Part shown: one piece after another, positions 1 to 8,033 of the stretch
Position numbering within the stretch: position 1 is the first letter of the stretch
How the letters are laid out: the number at the start of each line of letters is the position of its first letter
Origin: Hydrogenimonas thermophila
GTDB taxonomy: Bacteria; Campylobacterota; Campylobacteria; Campylobacterales; Hydrogenimonadaceae
Reading direction: 5' to 3'
Assembly (NCBI RefSeq): GCF_900115615.1
Contig: NZ_FOXB01000012.1
Location: 1-55,320, forward strand
DNA length: 55,320 nt
Translations under genes and position numbers: made by a program
Notes under the pieces: model-generated
Databases searched by the model: none
What the model was told of the DNA's origin: nothing
What the model saw: only the letters and a program-made list of their open reading frames with translations

Positions 1-97
1 CAAAGTATCTCATATAAGCTCCTCTCGTATCTCTCTTTGGTTGCCCAAAGGGCATCACAGCCTCGTAATCAATGAGCAATTGATGCAAAAGCATCAT
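1..97 (-). CDS. Possible N-terminal fragment of a protein running off the left edge
   Basis: Reading leftward from an ATG at 97 (a second ATG follows directly), about 32 codons stay open to the window edge. The codon use is more gene-like than its surroundings, and the peptide includes the stretch PFGQPKRDTRGAYMRYF. An in-frame TGA lies 12 bases upstream of the start. There is no strong ribosome binding site, and the protein family is not recognised. The opposite strand over the same bases is also largely open, so only one of the two readings can be real. This is a weak call that depends on the sequence to the left. Confidence 0.25.
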   Translation of the reverse strand, partial: MMLLHQLLIDYEAVMPFGQPKRDTRGAYMRYF

Positions 98-228
98 TGC
101 AACTTTTAATCAGTGATTATCACCAAAGAGACAGTCAAGCTAAATTAAGTGATCTCCTTAAGCAAACTAAGCTTAAAGAAGTCACAGGGGGTATAAAAAG
201 ACTTTTTAGCTCTTTGGTTAGACTGTGA
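1..228 (+). pseudogene. Possible 3' remnant of a rightward gene, interrupted by TGA
   Basis: Frame 1 is open from the left edge except for one TGA at 73-75, and ends at a TGA at 226-228. The last 50 codons read like a helical, lysine-rich protein tail containing SDLLKQTKLKEV and GGIKRLFSSL. I do not recognise the family. It competes with the leftward reading of bases 1-97. It could be the tail of a gene inactivated by the internal stop, or chance. Confidence is low because the upstream part is missing. Confidence 0.2.
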
Positions 229-274
229 TTAAGTTAAAGATCTGAAGTCTAATTTCTTCATTCTTGATAGTAAT

Positions 275-322
275 AATTTAGAGTTAATTTTTCAATCCTT
301 TTTGGATGAAAATCTCTAAATT
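275..322. other. Large inverted repeat ahead of the DUF2202 gene
   Basis: AATTTAGAG (275-283) and CTCTAAATT (314-322) are perfect inverted repeats. Between them is a second, imperfect stem (ATTTTTCAATCC against GGATGAAAAT) that closes on a T-rich loop. Together they would fold into one long hairpin about 30 bases before the start codon of the next gene. It could be a leader RNA structure or the terminator of whatever lies to the left; no T-run follows it. Confidence 0.4.
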
Positions 323-355
323 ATTTCTATAAATGTATTATACGAGGAGGTAAAA

Positions 356-1675
356 ATGGTAAAAAGTAGTTATATAGTGTCTGGAGTAGCAGCTTTAGCA
401 CTGCTAGTTGCAGGATGTGGAAGCAGTAGCTCATCTGATACAACTGCAATTTCTGGTTATGATGTTACTGTAGAGAGAGGACCAATATTACACTCTGTTG
501 TTATAGATGCAAATGGACAAAAATCTTTTGAATTAGGAAATGGAAAATACCGATTTGCTCAACCGCCTGTATATCCAGTTACAGCTATGGGTGGTTTTAT
601 AGATATTGACCGTGATGGCATTGTATCGGTTAATGATGTTAACAATACAATAATACTAAGAGGACATAATGGAAGTGCAACAACTCTAGTTAATACTATT
701 GCTGCAGATGAAGAGATTAAAACTTGGTTAACCGAGCAATTTGGATTAACTGAAGATGAAATTTATAATGCTACACCAAATACAAATGCAACAATTGCGG
801 CAATTAGTGATGTTGTTTTTGCTTATTGTGTAGAAAATAATCTTACTAGTCCTGAATCTATAACATTAGATCAGTTAAAAAGCTTAGAAAATGATATAAA
901 TGATCGTATCAGTTTATATATAAATAGCGAAGTAACAACTGCTGATTTAGAAGAACAGTTAGTTGATGAATTAAATATATCTCGCTTAACAAGTGATGAT
1001 ATACTTAATATGCAAAATATGTATAATGGTACTTTTGGCGGAGGTGGATGGAATAGTATGCATAATGGCACAGCAATCATTAGTACACTGCCAACTTCAG
1101 AATTAACTAATGAACAGAAGTATCTATTGGCTTATATGTGGAATGAAGAGAAACTTGCTAAAGATATATATTTTGCACTAAATGAAATTACACCTCATCA
1201 AGCTTTATATAATATAGCAGCTAACTCAGAAACAACACATGAAGCAATGGTAGAAGCACTCATTGAAAAATATGATCTAAATATTACAAATTTGACTGAT
1301 TATAGTGGAGGCTATTCTGCAGATGAGCTAAGTGCATTTGCTCCTGGTCAATATGAATTGCCAGAAATAGAAAATTTATATAACGTATTGTATGAAAAAG
1401 GAAGTCAATCACTAATAGATGCTCTGCAGGTTGGATGTATGGTTGAAGTTACTGATATAAATGATTTAGATAAAGATATTGCTACTGCTAGCGGTGCAGA
1501 CGATTTGGTAATGGTATTTAGCAACTTAAGAAGTGGTAGTTACAATCACTACTGGGCATTTGATAGTGCTTTAAAAGCTCTTGGAGTATCTGACGGATGT
1601 TGCTCTGCTGGAGAAGAGTATTGTAAAACTGCTGATGAGTATCCTCTTCCACATAATGGACACTACAACTTTTAA
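356..1675 (+). CDS. DUF2202 (ferritin-like) lipoprotein with EF-hand-like loop
   Basis: A 439-residue predicted lipoprotein. The signal peptide ends in a lipobox, LVAGC, with the lipidated cysteine at 21, followed by a serine-rich spacer. Residues 83-94 form an EF-hand or dockerin-like calcium loop (DIDRDG...ND). The C-terminal part, about 251-430, matches the DUF2202 ferritin-like domain: NEEKLAKD near 263, an SETTH segment near 291, an acidic EV.DINDLDKD segment near 364, and NHYWAF near 397. These spaced Glu/His pairs are what a four-helix di-metal site would use, but no function is established for the family. The ATG follows an excellent AGGAGG site. The gene stands alone, with a hairpin after it. 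A surface metal-binding or redox role is inference. Confidence 0.8.
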   Translation: MVKSSYIVSGVAALALLVAGCGSSSSSDTTAISGYDVTVERGPILHSVVIDANGQKSFELGNGKYRFAQPPVYPVTAMGGFIDIDRDGIVSVNDVNNTIILRGHNGSATTLVNTIAADEEIKTWLTEQFGLTEDEIYNATPNTNATIAAISDVVFAYCVENNLTSPESITLDQLKSLENDINDRISLYINSEVTTADLEEQLVDELNISRLTSDDILNMQNMYNGTFGGGGWNSMHNGTAIISTLPTSELTNEQKYLLAYMWNEEKLAKDIYFALNEITPHQALYNIAANSETTHEAMVEALIEKYDLNITNLTDYSGGYSADELSAFAPGQYELPEIENLYNVLYEKGSQSLIDALQVGCMVEVTDINDLDKDIATASGADDLVMVFSNLRSGSYNHYWAFDSALKALGVSDGCCSAGEEYCKTADEYPLPHNGHYNF

Positions 1676-1706
1676 ATAATACTTATTTAATAACTTTAAT
1701 TTTTTT

Positions 1707-1732
1707 AAGAGATGGCATTTTTGCCATCTCTT
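1707..1732 (+). terminator. Hairpin after the DUF2202 gene
   Basis: AAGAGATGGCA (1707-1717) pairs with TGCCATCTCTT (1722-1732) around a TTTT loop, giving an 11-bp perfect stem 30 bases after the stop codon. The run of T lies before the stem rather than after it, so this is a less than canonical intrinsic terminator. Confidence 0.6.
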
Positions 1733-1835
1733 ATCTTCATAAAAAACTTCAATTACTAAATTAAATAAATCAAAATCAATTTTTACATAATTTAAATTGC
1801 CTAAAGTAACCCAATTATAATTTTCACATCTTTAA

Positions 1836-1871
1836 AGTTGATTGACATCGACTAAACTTTTATGATATAAT
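1836..1871 (+). promoter_or_regulatory. Promoter of cbpA-hspR with operator-like inverted repeat
   Basis: A near-ideal housekeeping promoter: TTGACA at 1842-1847, an 18-base spacer and TATAAT at 1866-1871. The -35 box sits exactly between AGTTGA (1836-1841) and TCGACT (1848-1853), an inverted repeat with one mismatch. Binding there would block RNA polymerase. Because the second gene of the operon encodes HspR, the natural inference is autoregulation by HspR, as is known in Helicobacter and Campylobacter. The spacer also contains GACTAAACTT, which recurs in the clpB promoter. Confidence 0.65.
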
Positions 1872-1906
1872 TCCACAAAAATTTGGTTAGTTATTAAGGA
1901 GTGGGC

Positions 1907-2809
1907 ATGAGTAAAAGCCTATATGAAACATTAGGTGTAAGCGAAAATGCAAGCGCAGATGAAATAAAGCGTGCCTATCGTAAATTAGCAAGAAAGTATC
2001 ACCCGGATATAAATAAAGATCCAGATGCTGAAGAGAAATTTAAAGAGATTAATGCAGCATATGAAGTATTGAGTGATCCTGAAAAGAAAAGACAGTATGA
2101 TCAATTTGGAGATCAAATATTTGGCGGTCAAAACTTCCATGACTTTGCTCGTGGACAAGGTGCAAATGTTGATCTCGATGAAATTTTACGTAATATCTTT
2201 GGCGGTGGATTTGGCGGATTTGGCGGAGCATCTAGGCAAGGTGGCTTCGGAGGTTTCAGCTCCGGCGGATTTGGCGGATTTGATATGGGAGGAATGGGCG
2301 CTCCTGATCTGGATATTCATGCAAAGATTACAATACCATTCAATACAGCAGTTTTAGGTGGAACACACAGCATAACAGCAAATGGTGAGACATTTGATGT
2401 ACGTATTCCTGCTGGTGTAAAGACAGGAGAGACTCTTCGCATTCGCAATAAAGGTAAAAGTTACAATGGACAAAGGGGTGATCTGTTACTAAAAATTGAA
2501 GTTGCACCAAGTCCTGAATTTAATAGAGAAGGCGATGATCTTTACAAAACAATTGACATTCCATTAAAAACAGCTATGTTTGGAGGAAAAGTAAAGGTTC
2601 CAACACTAGAAAAAGAGATCACGCTTAAAATTCCTCAAAACACAAAAAATGGACAAAAGTTCCGTGTAAAAGGTTTGGGTGTAACAAATAGAAAGACAAA
2701 GATCAAAGGAGATCTTTATCTTATAGCCAATATTGTGTTGCCAAAGGTTGAAGAGCTTGATCCTGAACTTGCTAAAATGATGGAAGAAAAACTTCCGGGA
2801 GGTGAGTAA
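1907..2809 (+). CDS. cbpA: DnaJ-family co-chaperone CbpA
   Basis: A 300-residue class B J-domain protein that stimulates the Hsp70 chaperone DnaK. The J domain covers about residues 4-68 with the HPD motif at 32-34. A Gly/Phe-rich linker follows at about 80-130 (repeated GGFGG units). Two C-terminal substrate-binding domains follow, with no cysteine zinc-finger repeats, which separates it from DnaJ proper. I start it at ATG 1907, which is 5-6 bases after AAGGAG, rather than at GTG 1901, which lies inside the ribosome binding site. The stop codon overlaps the start of hspR by one base (TAATG), so the two genes are translationally coupled, the usual Campylobacterota arrangement. Confidence 0.93.
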   Translation: MSKSLYETLGVSENASADEIKRAYRKLARKYHPDINKDPDAEEKFKEINAAYEVLSDPEKKRQYDQFGDQIFGGQNFHDFARGQGANVDLDEILRNIFGGGFGGFGGASRQGGFGGFSSGGFGGFDMGGMGAPDLDIHAKITIPFNTAVLGGTHSITANGETFDVRIPAGVKTGETLRIRNKGKSYNGQRGDLLLKIEVAPSPEFNREGDDLYKTIDIPLKTAMFGGKVKVPTLEKEITLKIPQNTKNGQKFRVKGLGVTNRKTKIKGDLYLIANIVLPKVEELDPELAKMMEEKLPGGE

Positions 2810-3183
2810 TGCATAGTTATGATGAACCCGTATATTTAATAAGTGTCGTAGCAAAGGTTTTAAATATCCATCCGCAGACTCTGCGGCAGTATGAACGAGA
2901 AGGTCTTATAGAGCCTTCAAGAACAGAAGGTCGTATGAGGCTCTATTCTCAGCGAGATATAGATCGAATAAAGCTTATTTTGCGTCTTACACGTGAGCTG
3001 GGTGTTAACTTGGCAGGTGTTGACATCATTATGCAACTTAAAGAGAAGATTGATGCAATGCAAGAAGAGATAGACTCTCTAAGAAAAGAGTTGGAAAAAG
3101 CCAACAATAGTACAACAATTCCTAGTCACAGAGCAATAGTTACAAAAAACAACTATGAAATAATCATATTTGAAGAGGAGTAG
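2809..3183 (+). CDS. hspR: Heat-shock repressor HspR, MerR family
   Basis: A 124-residue transcriptional repressor. The MerR-type winged helix-turn-helix covers about residues 8-75 (LISVVAKVLNIHPQTLRQYE, then EGLIEPSRTEGRMRLYS). A predicted coiled coil at about 76-98 would mediate dimerisation. The C-terminal tail is short and has no metal-binding cysteines, as expected for HspR. It is co-transcribed with cbpA. In Helicobacter and Campylobacter, HspR represses chaperone operons and needs DnaK or CbpA partners; that is knowledge of the family, not seen here. Likely targets in this window are its own promoter and that of clpB, which share a motif. Confidence 0.92.
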   Translation: MHSYDEPVYLISVVAKVLNIHPQTLRQYEREGLIEPSRTEGRMRLYSQRDIDRIKLILRLTRELGVNLAGVDIIMQLKEKIDAMQEEIDSLRKELEKANNSTTIPSHRAIVTKNNYEIIIFEEE

Positions 3184-3204
3184 GGGGATCTCCCTACTCT
3201 TTTA
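3178..3204. terminator. Bidirectional terminator between hspR and murA
   Basis: GAGTAGGG (3178-3185) pairs with CCCTACTC (3192-3199), followed by TTTT. The stop codons of both convergent genes lie inside the stem (hspR TAG at 3181-3183, murA stop at 3194-3196), so one hairpin ends both transcripts with only 10 bases between the genes. Confidence 0.75.
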
Positions 3205-4456
3205 ATCTCTCTATATTTGCTCCAAGTTTCTTTAACTTTTCATGTAAAGACTCATAACCTCTATCTAAATGGTAAATACGATGAACATTTGTAACACCAT
3301 TTGCAGCAAGTCCTGCAAGTACAAGTGCACTGCTTGCTCTTAAGTCTGTTGCCATAACATCAGCACCAAGTAGTGAAATAGGTCCATTAAGTGTTGCAGT
3401 ATGACCTTTTAAGTGTATGCTAGCTCCAAGACGCTGCAGTTCACTGACATGCATAAAACGGTTTTCAAAGAGTCTCTCTTCTATAATGCTGACACCTTCA
3501 GCCTGTGTAGCCAGTGCCATAAACTGTGCTTGCATATCGGTAGGAAATCCCGGATACTCAGTTGTAGAGACTTCAAATGCTTTTAATTTTGCAGCAGGGT
3601 AGATTGTCATGCTGTTTTCATTGCTTTCAATACGACATCCTGCTTCATGAAGTTTTGCTGTAACTGCATCAAGATGATCAGCTCTAACATTGTTAAGAGT
3701 AATAGAGCTGAATGTTATAGCTGCAGCACAAAGGTATGTTCCTGCTTCTATTCGATCTGGAATAATAGAAAATTGTTTAAAATTCAAAGGTTCCCTGTCC
3801 GTTCCGTGTATAATTAGCTCATCAGTTCCTATACCTTCAATATTTACACCTGCATCTTTTAACACTTCGCACAACTGGACAACCTCAGGCTCTTTAGCAA
3901 CATTTATCAACTCACTCTTACCTTTAGCCAGTGCTGCTGCCATAATGATATTTTCACTGCCAGTTACAGTGATTTTGTCAAATATAATGCGTGCACCGTG
4001 CAATCCTTGTGGTGCTGTTGCTACAACATAGCCATTTTTTATCTCTATTGATGCTCCCATTTGCTCTAATGCTTTTAAATGAAGATCAATAGGGCGCTGA
4101 CCTATGGCACATCCTCCAGGCAAACTTACTTTACAAGTTCCAAATCGGCTTAAAAGCGGTCCAAGAACCAAAATTGATGCACGCATCGTCTTTACTATGT
4201 CATATGTAGCTGTAGTATTTGTGATGTTCTCATTATCTATTTTTAAAGTATGATCTTCAAAAATAAATTTGCTTCCAAGTTTTTCAAAAAGCTTTAATAG
4301 AGTTCTAATGTCTGCAACATTTGGAATATTCTCTATAGTGCAAGGTTTATTACATAATAGTGTTGCTGCAATTAATGGCAAAGCAGCATTTTTTGCTCCT
4401 GAAATATTTACCTCTCCACTTAGACGAGAGGGACCTTTAATCGATAGATAATCCAT
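3194..4456 (-). CDS. murA: UDP-N-acetylglucosamine 1-carboxyvinyltransferase MurA
   Basis: The 420-residue enzyme of the first committed step of peptidoglycan synthesis; it transfers enolpyruvate from PEP to UDP-GlcNAc in the cytoplasm. The length matches the family (about 419). The catalytic loop [11 protein letters not shown] has the active-site Cys at 116, so the protein should be fosfomycin-sensitive in type, and the substrate-binding Lys-Asn pair is at 22-23. I start at ATG 4456, just after the Nudix stop codon; a TTG nine bases upstream would overlap that gene and lies too close to the AAGGA site. It is probably co-transcribed with the Nudix gene. Confidence 0.95.
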   Translation of the reverse strand: MDYLSIKGPSRLSGEVNISGAKNAALPLIAATLLCNKPCTIENIPNVADIRTLLKLFEKLGSKFIFEDHTLKIDNENITNTTATYDIVKTMRASILVLGPLLSRFGTCKVSLPGGCAIGQRPIDLHLKALEQMGASIEIKNGYVVATAPQGLHGARIIFDKITVTGSENIIMAAALAKGKSELINVAKEPEVVQLCEVLKDAGVNIEGIGTDELIIHGTDREPLNFKQFSIIPDRIEAGTYLCAAAITFSSITLNNVRADHLDAVTAKLHEAGCRIESNENSMTIYPAAKLKAFEVSTTEYPGFPTDMQAQFMALATQAEGVSIIEERLFENRFMHVSELQRLGASIHLKGHTATLNGPISLLGADVMATDLRASSALVLAGLAANGVTNVHRIYHLDRGYESLHEKLKKLGANIERLKE

Positions 4457-4458
4457 TT

Positions 4459-4881
4459 TTAACAAGTTTCCTTATGCTTAATATAGTCTTTTAAAATCTG
4501 TTTATGATCAAAAACAAGTTTGTCCCAGGGAATATCAGAGAGATGATATAGAGTTGCAGTTTTTGCATCATCACCGCCAATAGGAACTCCTACAGCTTTG
4601 CTTACATAAACAATAGATACTGTATGAAATCGCTTATCACGTTTTGGATCTGAATAGACTCCAAGCAAATACTTAAGTTCTATATTTAATCCTGTTTCTT
4701 CTTTCATCTCTCTAATACAGGCGTTTTCAACTGTCTCTCCAACATCTACAAAACCACCGGGTAGGGCAACTCCTAAAGGTGGATTTTTTCTTTCAATAAG
4801 AACAATACCTTTAAACTCTCCTTTATCATTGAAACACTCTATGATACTGTCAGTTGCAAGAAACGGTGTTTTGATAGACAT
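4459..4881 (-). CDS. Nudix hydrolase, ADP-ribose pyrophosphatase type
   Basis: A 140-residue Nudix-fold hydrolase. The complete Nudix box runs from Gly43 to Leu65 (G-x5-E-x7-REMKEETGL), with the metal-binding glutamates present. Length and the PGGFVDVGE lead-in resemble ADP-ribose or nucleoside-diphosphate sugar pyrophosphatases, but the substrate cannot be read from the sequence. It lies directly upstream of murA on the same strand, two bases apart, so the two are likely one operon. Confidence 0.85.
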   Translation of the reverse strand: MSIKTPFLATDSIIECFNDKGEFKGIVLIERKNPPLGVALPGGFVDVGETVENACIREMKEETGLNIELKYLLGVYSDPKRDKRFHTVSIVYVSKAVGVPIGGDDAKTATLYHLSDIPWDKLVFDHKQILKDYIKHKETC

Positions 4882-4966
4882 AAAAAATACCTTCTTCTAA
4901 ATTTGTTGATTTTACCATAAAAAGGCGTTAAAATAGGGTGATATTTTTTAATATGGAGTAAAATAT

Positions 4967-5404
4967 ATGTCAAATAAAATAGATAGACTAAAGGCATTGG
5001 CAAATGAACTCTCCTCTTATGAGATAGATCGTAAAAAAAATCAAAAACGTTTAAAAGAGCTTTTTAATACATTGGAACTATATTCAAAAGTTGAAGATTT
5101 TGAAAAAATATTTGAGTTTAAGGCAATGAATCTCTCAGGTATTTCTCTAAACAATAGTAGTCTTGGTGAAATTTCAGAAGGAAAATATGCTCAGATTATT
5201 GCTATTATTTATGCAGAAGAAGAGGGTAAGAAGAGGGCAAAAAATGTTAATCTCAGGTATTTTGGCAGAGTTGAAAAGCTTGATGAAGAGTTAAAAAGAG
5301 ATATTATAGAGTTTGTATTGAGATGGCGGCTTGAAAAGAGCTTTTTAGGAGTTGACCACTATAAAAAGATGATTAAAGAGTTAATAAAAGAGGAATCAGC
5401 TTAA
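4967..5404 (+). CDS. Conserved hypothetical protein, helical
   Basis: A 145-residue soluble protein that I do not recognise. It has no signal peptide or membrane segment. The first 45 residues are charged and helical, coiled-coil-like (IDRKKNQKRLKELFNTLE). A middle part at about 50-75 is rich in Ser/Asn/Gly, and the C-terminal half is helical and lysine-rich (LKRDIIEFVLRWRLEKSF). GGAG lies at a good distance from the ATG. The gene stands between a divergent Nudix gene and a rhodanese gene 82 bases downstream. Codon use matches its neighbours, so it looks like a resident gene. Confidence 0.7.
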   Translation: MSNKIDRLKALANELSSYEIDRKKNQKRLKELFNTLELYSKVEDFEKIFEFKAMNLSGISLNNSSLGEISEGKYAQIIAIIYAEEEGKKRAKNVNLRYFGRVEKLDEELKRDIIEFVLRWRLEKSFLGVDHYKKMIKELIKEESA

Positions 5405-5486
5405 ATAAAATAAATAGCTTCTCAAACTTCACAACAACTTGGTTTTCTGATGATACTATTGCGAAAAAAATCGCAAAGGTTTAAAA

Positions 5487-5876
5487 ATGACATCTGAAGA
5501 AATAAGTAATGCAGTACATATTTTTCCAACGAAAGATATGCTAGAAAGCGGCATTATGAAAATTATAGATATACGTACAGAAAAAGAGTGGCGACAAACT
5601 GGAGTAGTACCAGGATCTAAGTGCATAACTTTCTTTGACAATGTAGGACAATACGATATAGATAAATTTTTAGAAGAGTACCATAAAATCGCAGATAAAG
5701 ATACACTAGTTGGTTTAATTTGCCGTACAGGAAGCCGTACGAGAATGGTTACAAACTTTCTACGTCAACAAGGATACAATGTTGTAAATCTTGATGGTGG
5801 AGTTTATCATTTAAATCGCATAGGAGTTGAGTTGGTTCCGTACAAACAAACTGTCTATTGCAATAGCGAAAATTAA
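5487..5876 (+). CDS. Single-domain rhodanese-like protein
   Basis: A 129-residue rhodanese-domain protein, probably a cytoplasmic sulfurtransferase handling persulfide sulfur. The catalytic loop CRTGSRT starts with Cys79, and the flanking elements IDIRTEKEW (27-35) and LDGGVYHL (102-109) are those of the family. No signal peptide is visible. A small hairpin, TTGCGA/TCGCAA around a run of A, lies just upstream and ends next to the AAAGG ribosome binding site, so it could affect translation. The natural acceptor is unknown. Confidence 0.88.
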   Translation: MTSEEISNAVHIFPTKDMLESGIMKIIDIRTEKEWRQTGVVPGSKCITFFDNVGQYDIDKFLEEYHKIADKDTLVGLICRTGSRTRMVTNFLRQQGYNVVNLDGGVYHLNRIGVELVPYKQTVYCNSEN

Positions 5877-5906
5877 TGGAATAGTGAGTATAATACATTA
5901 TAAAAT

Positions 5907-5938
5907 AAAGTTTGAAAATTATAGTTTTCAATACTTTT
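5907..5938. other. Candidate dif (difH-like) recombination site
   Basis: Two arms in inverted orientation, AAAGTTTGAAAA (5907-5918) and TTTTCAATACTTT (5925-5937), flank a 6-base centre, TTATAG. The GAAAA-N6-TTTTC core and the position just upstream of xerH are what is described for the single-recombinase Xer systems of Campylobacterota. The right arm also pairs with 5945-5960 as part of a terminator-like hairpin, so the site may have two roles. The assignment is inference from shape and position. Confidence 0.5.
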
Positions 5939-5980
5939 ATTAAAAAAGTATTGGAAACTAGAGTTTTTATAGTTTTTTTT
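5923..5980 (+). terminator. Terminator-like hairpin after the rhodanese gene
   Basis: GTTTTCAATACTTTT (5924-5938) pairs with the segment ending AAAGTATTGGAAAC (to 5959) around a short AT loop, with one G-T pair. It is followed by GTTTTTATAG and then a run of eight T. The stem is AT-rich but about 15 bp long. It would separate the rhodanese transcript from xerH and overlaps the candidate dif site. Confidence 0.5.
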
Positions 5981-5996
5981 ATAAGGAAATATCTAT

Positions 5997-7067
5997 ATGA
6001 AATATCCATTGGATTTTGAAAACAGTTTCAATAAAACACTTCTTTTTTGGATAACACGCTATATGCACTCCAAACTTAACTCATTATCTAACCGTCAAGT
6101 AAAAGATCCTCAAGCACTTGCACGCATTATCTCAAATCTTCGTACCGGTGTAGATAGCATCGAGACTCTGTCACGTTTAGCAAAAGAGGCCAGAAATGCT
6201 GGATTAATTGGAATCAATACATACTATAAACCTCTTGAGAAGCTATATTATTATTTAGAAGAGATGGGTCCTGCATCTATGAAAGAGATTGATGAAGAGT
6301 TAATTAGTGATTTTCTTGCCTCAGCTACAGCAAGGCTTTCAGATGCAACAAAAAAGAATTATAGAATCTCTATGATTAACTTTTTTGGCTATATAGACAA
6401 ACAAAACAGTGATGAAGATGGAAGAACCCATCGTTATGGAATTGAACTTAAAAACTGGGGCGGATTGTCTGGAAAAAGTGGTACAAAACTACCCTCTTTT
6501 ATGCAGGAAGATGAAGTTGAGAGATTTTTAGAAGCTATTGAAACATACCCATTTCAAAGCAGCGTGGCTGCCAGAAACAGGCTTTTAATAAAGCTAATTC
6601 TATTTACAGGTATCCGTGTTGGAGAAGCTTTGCAACTTAAAACCAAAGATTTAATTGCCGAGGGAGATATCTATCTCATCCGTATTACAGGAAAAGGAAA
6701 TAAAGCTCGAGTAGTAATGATAAAGGCATCTCATATTAATAAATATCTAACAGAGTGGATGCAAATTTGCAGATGTGAAAGTGACTGGCTCTTTTGCAAC
6801 AAAAAAGGAACCCCCCTAACCCAAGCCTATGTAAGCCGTATAGTTGAAAAGATACTAATGAAAGCTGGTATTCGTAAAGAGAAGAATGGCGCACATATGC
6901 TTCGGCATACATTTGCAACCATGCTCTACCTTAAAAAGAAAGATTTAGTACTGGTTCAAGAAGCTTTAGGGCATGCAAGTTTAGATACATCACGCATATA
7001 TACCCATTTTGACAAAGATAGGCTTAAAGAGGCTGCAAGCGTGATGGATGATATTGCTAAAGGTTGA
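5997..7067 (+). CDS. xerH: Tyrosine recombinase XerH
   Basis: A 356-residue site-specific recombinase, expected to resolve chromosome dimers at dif. The N-terminal SAM-like DNA-binding domain covers about 35-150; the catalytic domain about 165-350. The catalytic set is complete: Arg207 (TGIRVGEAL), Lys233/236 (GKGNKAR), His300 and Arg303 (HMLRHTF), His326 (LGHASL) and nucleophile Tyr335. The length matches XerH of Helicobacter and Campylobacter better than XerC/XerD (about 300). The start follows AAGGAA. A dif-like site lies 60-90 bases upstream. It is followed by rnz with almost no gap. Confidence 0.88.
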   Translation: MKYPLDFENSFNKTLLFWITRYMHSKLNSLSNRQVKDPQALARIISNLRTGVDSIETLSRLAKEARNAGLIGINTYYKPLEKLYYYLEEMGPASMKEIDEELISDFLASATARLSDATKKNYRISMINFFGYIDKQNSDEDGRTHRYGIELKNWGGLSGKSGTKLPSFMQEDEVERFLEAIETYPFQSSVAARNRLLIKLILFTGIRVGEALQLKTKDLIAEGDIYLIRITGKGNKARVVMIKASHINKYLTEWMQICRCESDWLFCNKKGTPLTQAYVSRIVEKILMKAGIRKEKNGAHMLRHTFATMLYLKKKDLVLVQEALGHASLDTSRIYTHFDKDRLKEAASVMDDIAKG

Positions 7068-7072
7068 AGTTA

Positions 7073-7993
7073 ATGAATAAAATTATTTTTCTTGGAACAT
7101 CAGCAGGTGTTCCTACAAAGTTTAGAAATGTATCTGCCCTATCCCTTCAACCCGAAAACTCTAAAGAGTGGTTTCTTTTTGATTGTGGAGAAGGAACACA
7201 GCATCAGATATTAAAAAGCCATTTGAGTCCATACAATCTATCTAAAATATTCATAACGCATCTACACGGCGATCACATATACGGTTTACCAGGACTACTT
7301 GCATCAAGAGGAATGCAGCAAGCTAAAACAGAGTTGGAAATTTACGGTCCTGCAGGCATTAAAGAGTTTATAGAGACCGTTTTAAAACTTAGCAGACTCA
7401 ATCTTCCTTTCGATTTGAAGATTTATGAAATTTCAAATGATATGTCAATAGACTTTAAACAGCTATCTATTGACATAGTAGAACTCTCCCACTCTTTAAC
7501 TTCTTATGGCTTTGTTTTAACTTTTAAAGATAGACCTGGAAAGTTTAATGTTGAAAAAGCAAGATCTATGAGCATACCGGAAGGTCCTATTTATGCAAAG
7601 CTTAAAAATTTAGAAACTGTCACACTTGAAGATGGGAGAGTTATAGATGGAAAAGAGTTTTTAGGAGATCCTATAAAGGGAAAACGCATTGCAATAGGTG
7701 GAGATAATGATAATCCCCTACTCTTTTCAAAATATGCCCCATTTGATCTAATGATCCACGAAGCAACATACACACAAAATGATTTTGATAATCTACCAAA
7801 AAAGTTTCAACATACAACAGCAAAACAGTTAGCTACTGCAGCTAAAAAAATGGGTGTAAAACATTTGATATTAAATCATATCAGCCCAAGATATGATAAA
7901 GATAACAGAGTCTCAGAGCTTTTAGAAGAGGCAAAAAGCTACTTCACTGAAAAAGTTGAAGTAGCTTATGACTTTATGCAGGTAGATTTTTAA
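7073..7993 (+). CDS. rnz: Ribonuclease Z
   Basis: A 306-residue zinc-dependent tRNA 3' endonuclease of the metallo-beta-lactamase fold. The metal-binding motif HLHGDH is at 63-68; further ligands are expected around GGDNDN (about 205) and the HISP segment near the C-terminus (LILNHISPRYD). I start at ATG 7073, nine bases after AAAGG, rather than at TTG 7064, which overlaps the xerH stop. The last 60 bases occur a second time after the toxin-antitoxin pair downstream. They contain an inverted repeat, AGCTACTTCA/TGAAGTAGCT. Confidence 0.93.
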   Translation: MNKIIFLGTSAGVPTKFRNVSALSLQPENSKEWFLFDCGEGTQHQILKSHLSPYNLSKIFITHLHGDHIYGLPGLLASRGMQQAKTELEIYGPAGIKEFIETVLKLSRLNLPFDLKIYEISNDMSIDFKQLSIDIVELSHSLTSYGFVLTFKDRPGKFNVEKARSMSIPEGPIYAKLKNLETVTLEDGRVIDGKEFLGDPIKGKRIAIGGDNDNPLLFSKYAPFDLMIHEATYTQNDFDNLPKKFQHTTAKQLATAAKKMGVKHLILNHISPRYDKDNRVSELLEEAKSYFTEKVEVAYDFMQVDF

Positions 7994-7994
7994 T
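7934..7994 (+). repeat. Direct repeat, copy 1 (3' end of rnz)
   Basis: A 61-base segment covering the last 20 codons of rnz, including its stop codon. Copy 2 lies at 8689-8747 with two substitutions and a two-base deletion. The repeat contains the inverted pair AGCTACTTCA/TGAAGTAGCT and ends in GCAGGTAGATTTTTAAT. The two copies bracket a toxin-antitoxin pair. Confidence 0.9.
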
Positions 7995-8033
7995 TTTTTG
8001 CTTTACTAATCTGTAATCATATACTAAATTAAG

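Noticed and set aside
2073-2357. 94-codon open frame inside cbpA
   Set aside because: A frame-shifted shadow of the Gly/Phe-rich region of cbpA, without ribosome binding site.
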